Source: Erwinia aphidicola (GTDB taxonomy: Bacteria > Pseudomonadota > Gammaproteobacteria > Enterobacterales > Enterobacteriaceae). From it: a stretch of DNA of 64,000 nt. Under the pieces are notes generated by a model. That model saw only the letters and a program-made list of their open reading frames with translations. It did no database searches and had not been told where the DNA came from. The stretch lies in the NCBI RefSeq assembly GCF_024169515.1, contig NZ_JAMKCQ010000001.1, forward strand, positions 1,240,001 through 1,304,000, given 5' to 3'. A program made the position numbers and the translations under genes. Shown here piece after piece: positions 62,448 through 64,000 of the stretch; positions within the stretch are counted from its first letter, which is position 1; every line of letters begins with the position of its first letter.

Positions 62448-62605
62448 CCCTTTTTTCGATCTTTTTATTTGGTTGCTGATTTATCGCTCTTTTCGCTGAG
62501 ATCTCAGGCGATCCGCACAAATTTAGCGCGTTTTTTACCGTGGTAATTGATCAACAATCGCTTCCGGTACTACGCTGGCAGGATCCTATCTATATAGAGG
62601 TCGTT

Positions 62606-63160
62606 ATGGTTCACAACGTACGTGCATATAAAGGAGTACGCCCACAGCTGGGTGAGCGGGTAATGATTGATGCCACCAGCGTTGTCATTGGCAATGTTTC
62701 GCTGGCAGACGATGTCGGTGTCTGGCCGTTGGTCGTCATACGCGGCGACGTTAATCGCGTGACGATCGGCAAACGCAGCAATATTCAGGATGGTAGCGTG
62801 CTGCACCTCACTCATCAATCGGCAACCAACCCTGACGGCTATCCGCTGGTGATTGGTGAGGATGTCACCGTAGGACATAAAGCGATGCTGCACGGCTGCA
62901 CCATCGGCAATCGCGTGCTGGTTGGCATGGGGGCCATTCTGCTTGATGGGGTTGTGGTCGAAGATGATGTGATGATTGGCGCGGGGAGCCTGGTGTCGCC
63001 CGGCAAGCGTCTGGAAAGTGGCTTCCTTTATCTGGGCAGTCCGGCGAAAAAGGTAAGGCCGCTGACGTCCGATGAAATTGGCGGCCTGCTCTATTCTGCT
63101 AACAACTATGTCAGCTGGAAAAATGACTATCTGGCGGAAGAGAGCCAGACCCAACCCTGA
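62606..63160 (+). CDS. yrdA: YrdA, gamma-carbonic anhydrase-like hexapeptide protein
   Basis: 184 residues from the ATG at 62606 (GAGG upstream); 22 further open codons run into the rRNA promoter region. Left-handed beta-helix with hexapeptide repeats and the metal histidines in VLHLTHQ, VGHKAMLHGC. Similar to gamma-class carbonic anhydrases, but activity is not established for E. coli YrdA. Its last 34 bp overlap the 3' end of the convergent yrdB. Confidence 0.95.
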   Translation: MVHNVRAYKGVRPQLGERVMIDATSVVIGNVSLADDVGVWPLVVIRGDVNRVTIGKRSNIQDGSVLHLTHQSATNPDGYPLVIGEDVTVGHKAMLHGCTIGNRVLVGMGAILLDGVVVEDDVMIGAGSLVSPGKRLESGFLYLGSPAKKVRPLTSDEIGGLLYSANNYVSWKNDYLAEESQTQP

Positions 63161-63387
63161 GCATCTTCCTGTTGATCTTTGATCGCCTGCTCAGCATCCT
63201 CTTCCAGCTCCCAGCGGTAAAGGTGGAAACAGGCCAGCGCATCCCCTTTACAGCTAAAGCGGCGAAGTAAAGCTTCGCCGCTTATGACGCAAGTGAGCGG
63301 GAAGCCATTAACCAGTGCGCTGAAGCAGACCGCCTGTAAATTTTCATCCCACCATTCCCGTTCAGGAAACTGGATGGCCTGATTCAC
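63127..63387 (-). CDS. yrdB: YrdB, DUF1488 family protein
   Basis: 86 residues (85 in E. coli), [15 protein letters not shown] to [12 protein letters not shown]. Small soluble protein of unknown function. It starts 4 bp inside the aroE stop and overlaps yrdA at its end, so it is read with aroE. Confidence 0.92.
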   Translation of the reverse strand: MNQAIQFPEREWWDENLQAVCFSALVNGFPLTCVISGEALLRRFSCKGDALACFHLYRWELEEDAEQAIKDQQEDAQGWVWLSSAR

Positions 63388-64000
63388 CCAGCCATCTCTT
63401 CTTTTAATATTTTAATCACCGGAGTGATATCCGGCATTACGCCATGCCACAGCTTAAATGAGTGTGCCGCCTGGCCCACCAGCATGCCGAGACCATCAGC
63501 CAGCTGAACTGCCCCCTGCTGACGGCACCACTGCAGAAACGGCGTGTCCCCCTGCTGATAAAACATGTCGTAGCAGCGGGTCTGTGTATTCACCAAACCA
63601 ACGGGCAGTTCCGGGACATCTCCCGCGACACCGCTGGAAGTCGCATTGATCACCAGGTCAAACTGCTCGCCGACCAGCTTCTCACGGGTTAATGCCCGCA
63701 CACCGCCCTGGCGCTGGAACAGCTGCTCTAGTTCAGCGGCTTTCGCATGGGTACGGTTAACAATAGTGATATGGGCGTGAGCTGAAAGCAGCGGGAGGAT
63801 CACACCTCTTGCTGCGCCGCCTGCGCCGATCAGGAGGATCCGGTCGTCAGGCTGGATCAGCTGCAGCCGTTGAAGATCGCTCAGCAGACCAATGCCATCG
63901 GTGTTATCGCCCAGCAGTCGGCCATCGTCGAGTTTTTTTAGCGTGTTGACCGCACCCGCCAGAGCCGCTCGCTCGCTCAGCTCGCTGGCCAGCGCATAAG
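63384..64000 (-). CDS. aroE: Shikimate dehydrogenase AroE, C-terminal part (cut by window edge)
   Basis: About 205 C-terminal residues; the first quarter is outside the window. Visible: substrate/cofactor segments AGAVNTL and GDNTDGIG, the NADP motif [15 protein letters not shown] and the late [10 protein letters not shown]. Reduces 3-dehydroshikimate to shikimate, the step after AroQ. yrdB overlaps its stop by 4 bp. Confidence 0.96.
   Translation of the reverse strand, partial: YALASELSERAALAGAVNTLKKLDDGRLLGDNTDGIGLLSDLQRLQLIQPDDRILLIGAGGAARGVILPLLSAHAHITIVNRTHAKAAELEQLFQRQGGVRALTREKLVGEQFDLVINATSSGVAGDVPELPVGLVNTQTRCYDMFYQQGDTPFLQWCRQQGAVQLADGLGMLVGQAAHSFKLWHGVMPDITPVIKILKEEMAG

Overview
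This is a chromosomal segment of an enterobacterium, most likely Erwiniaceae (Erwinia/Pantoea type). Most gene products match Escherichia coli proteins closely, and the order mtgA, arcB, glutamate synthase locus, sspBA, rpsI-rplM, zapE/zapG, degQ-degS, mdh/argR, yhcN/yhcO, aaeXAB/aaeR, tldD, yhdP, rng, maf, mreDCB, csrD, acuI, accBC, panF, prmA, dusB-fis, aap transporter, rrn operon, yrdA/yrdB, aroE is the E. coli order. Differences include type II dehydroquinase aroQ and msrPQ upstream of accBC, three tandem yhcN genes, an extra aldehyde dehydrogenase, and an lpxP-like gene after fis. The genus is an inference from general resemblance; no phylogeny was run.

Region by region. 1-4373: start of mtgA, the ArcZ sRNA whose terminator overlaps the arcB stop, arcB, then about 980 bp of non-coding DNA. 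The elbB and yhcC genes that flank arcB in E. coli are absent here. 4374-11698: the most unusual locus. Where gltB-gltD would be expected there is a divergent 1843-residue glutamate-synthase-like protein (extra internal block, long C-terminal extension, altered Fe-S cysteine spacing), followed by a 585-residue CysJ-type diflavin reductase instead of GltD. 11740-20527: sspBA, rpsI-rplM, zapE/zapG, degQ-degS, mdh, argR. 20982-28283: envelope and stress genes (three yhcN paralogues, yhcO), an SSADH-like dehydrogenase, and the aaeXAB efflux system with its regulator aaeR. 28369-40718: tldD, yhdP, rng, maf, mreDCB and csrD, all on the minus strand. 40942-50551: acuI, msrPQ, aroQ-accB-accC-yhdT-panF-prmA and dusB-fis. 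50897-56314: an lpxP-like acyltransferase and an aapJQMP amino-acid ABC transporter behind a clear sigma-54 promoter. 56429-62447: a complete minus-strand rRNA operon (16S, tRNA-Ile, tRNA-Ala, 23S, 5S, tRNA-Thr, 5S) with promoters, boxA sites and terminator. The end holds yrdA, yrdB and part of aroE.

Two themes stand out. First, nitrogen assimilation: a possible two-component GOGAT-like enzyme fed by a diflavin reductase, and a sigma-54/NtrC-type amino-acid importer elsewhere in the window. Second, a family of imperfect palindromic repeats of about 80-120 bp, with one copy between degS and mdh and two inside the rRNA operon, in the 23S-5S spacer and the tRNA-Ile/tRNA-Ala gap. All assignments come from reading the sequence and remembered family features; no database search was run.
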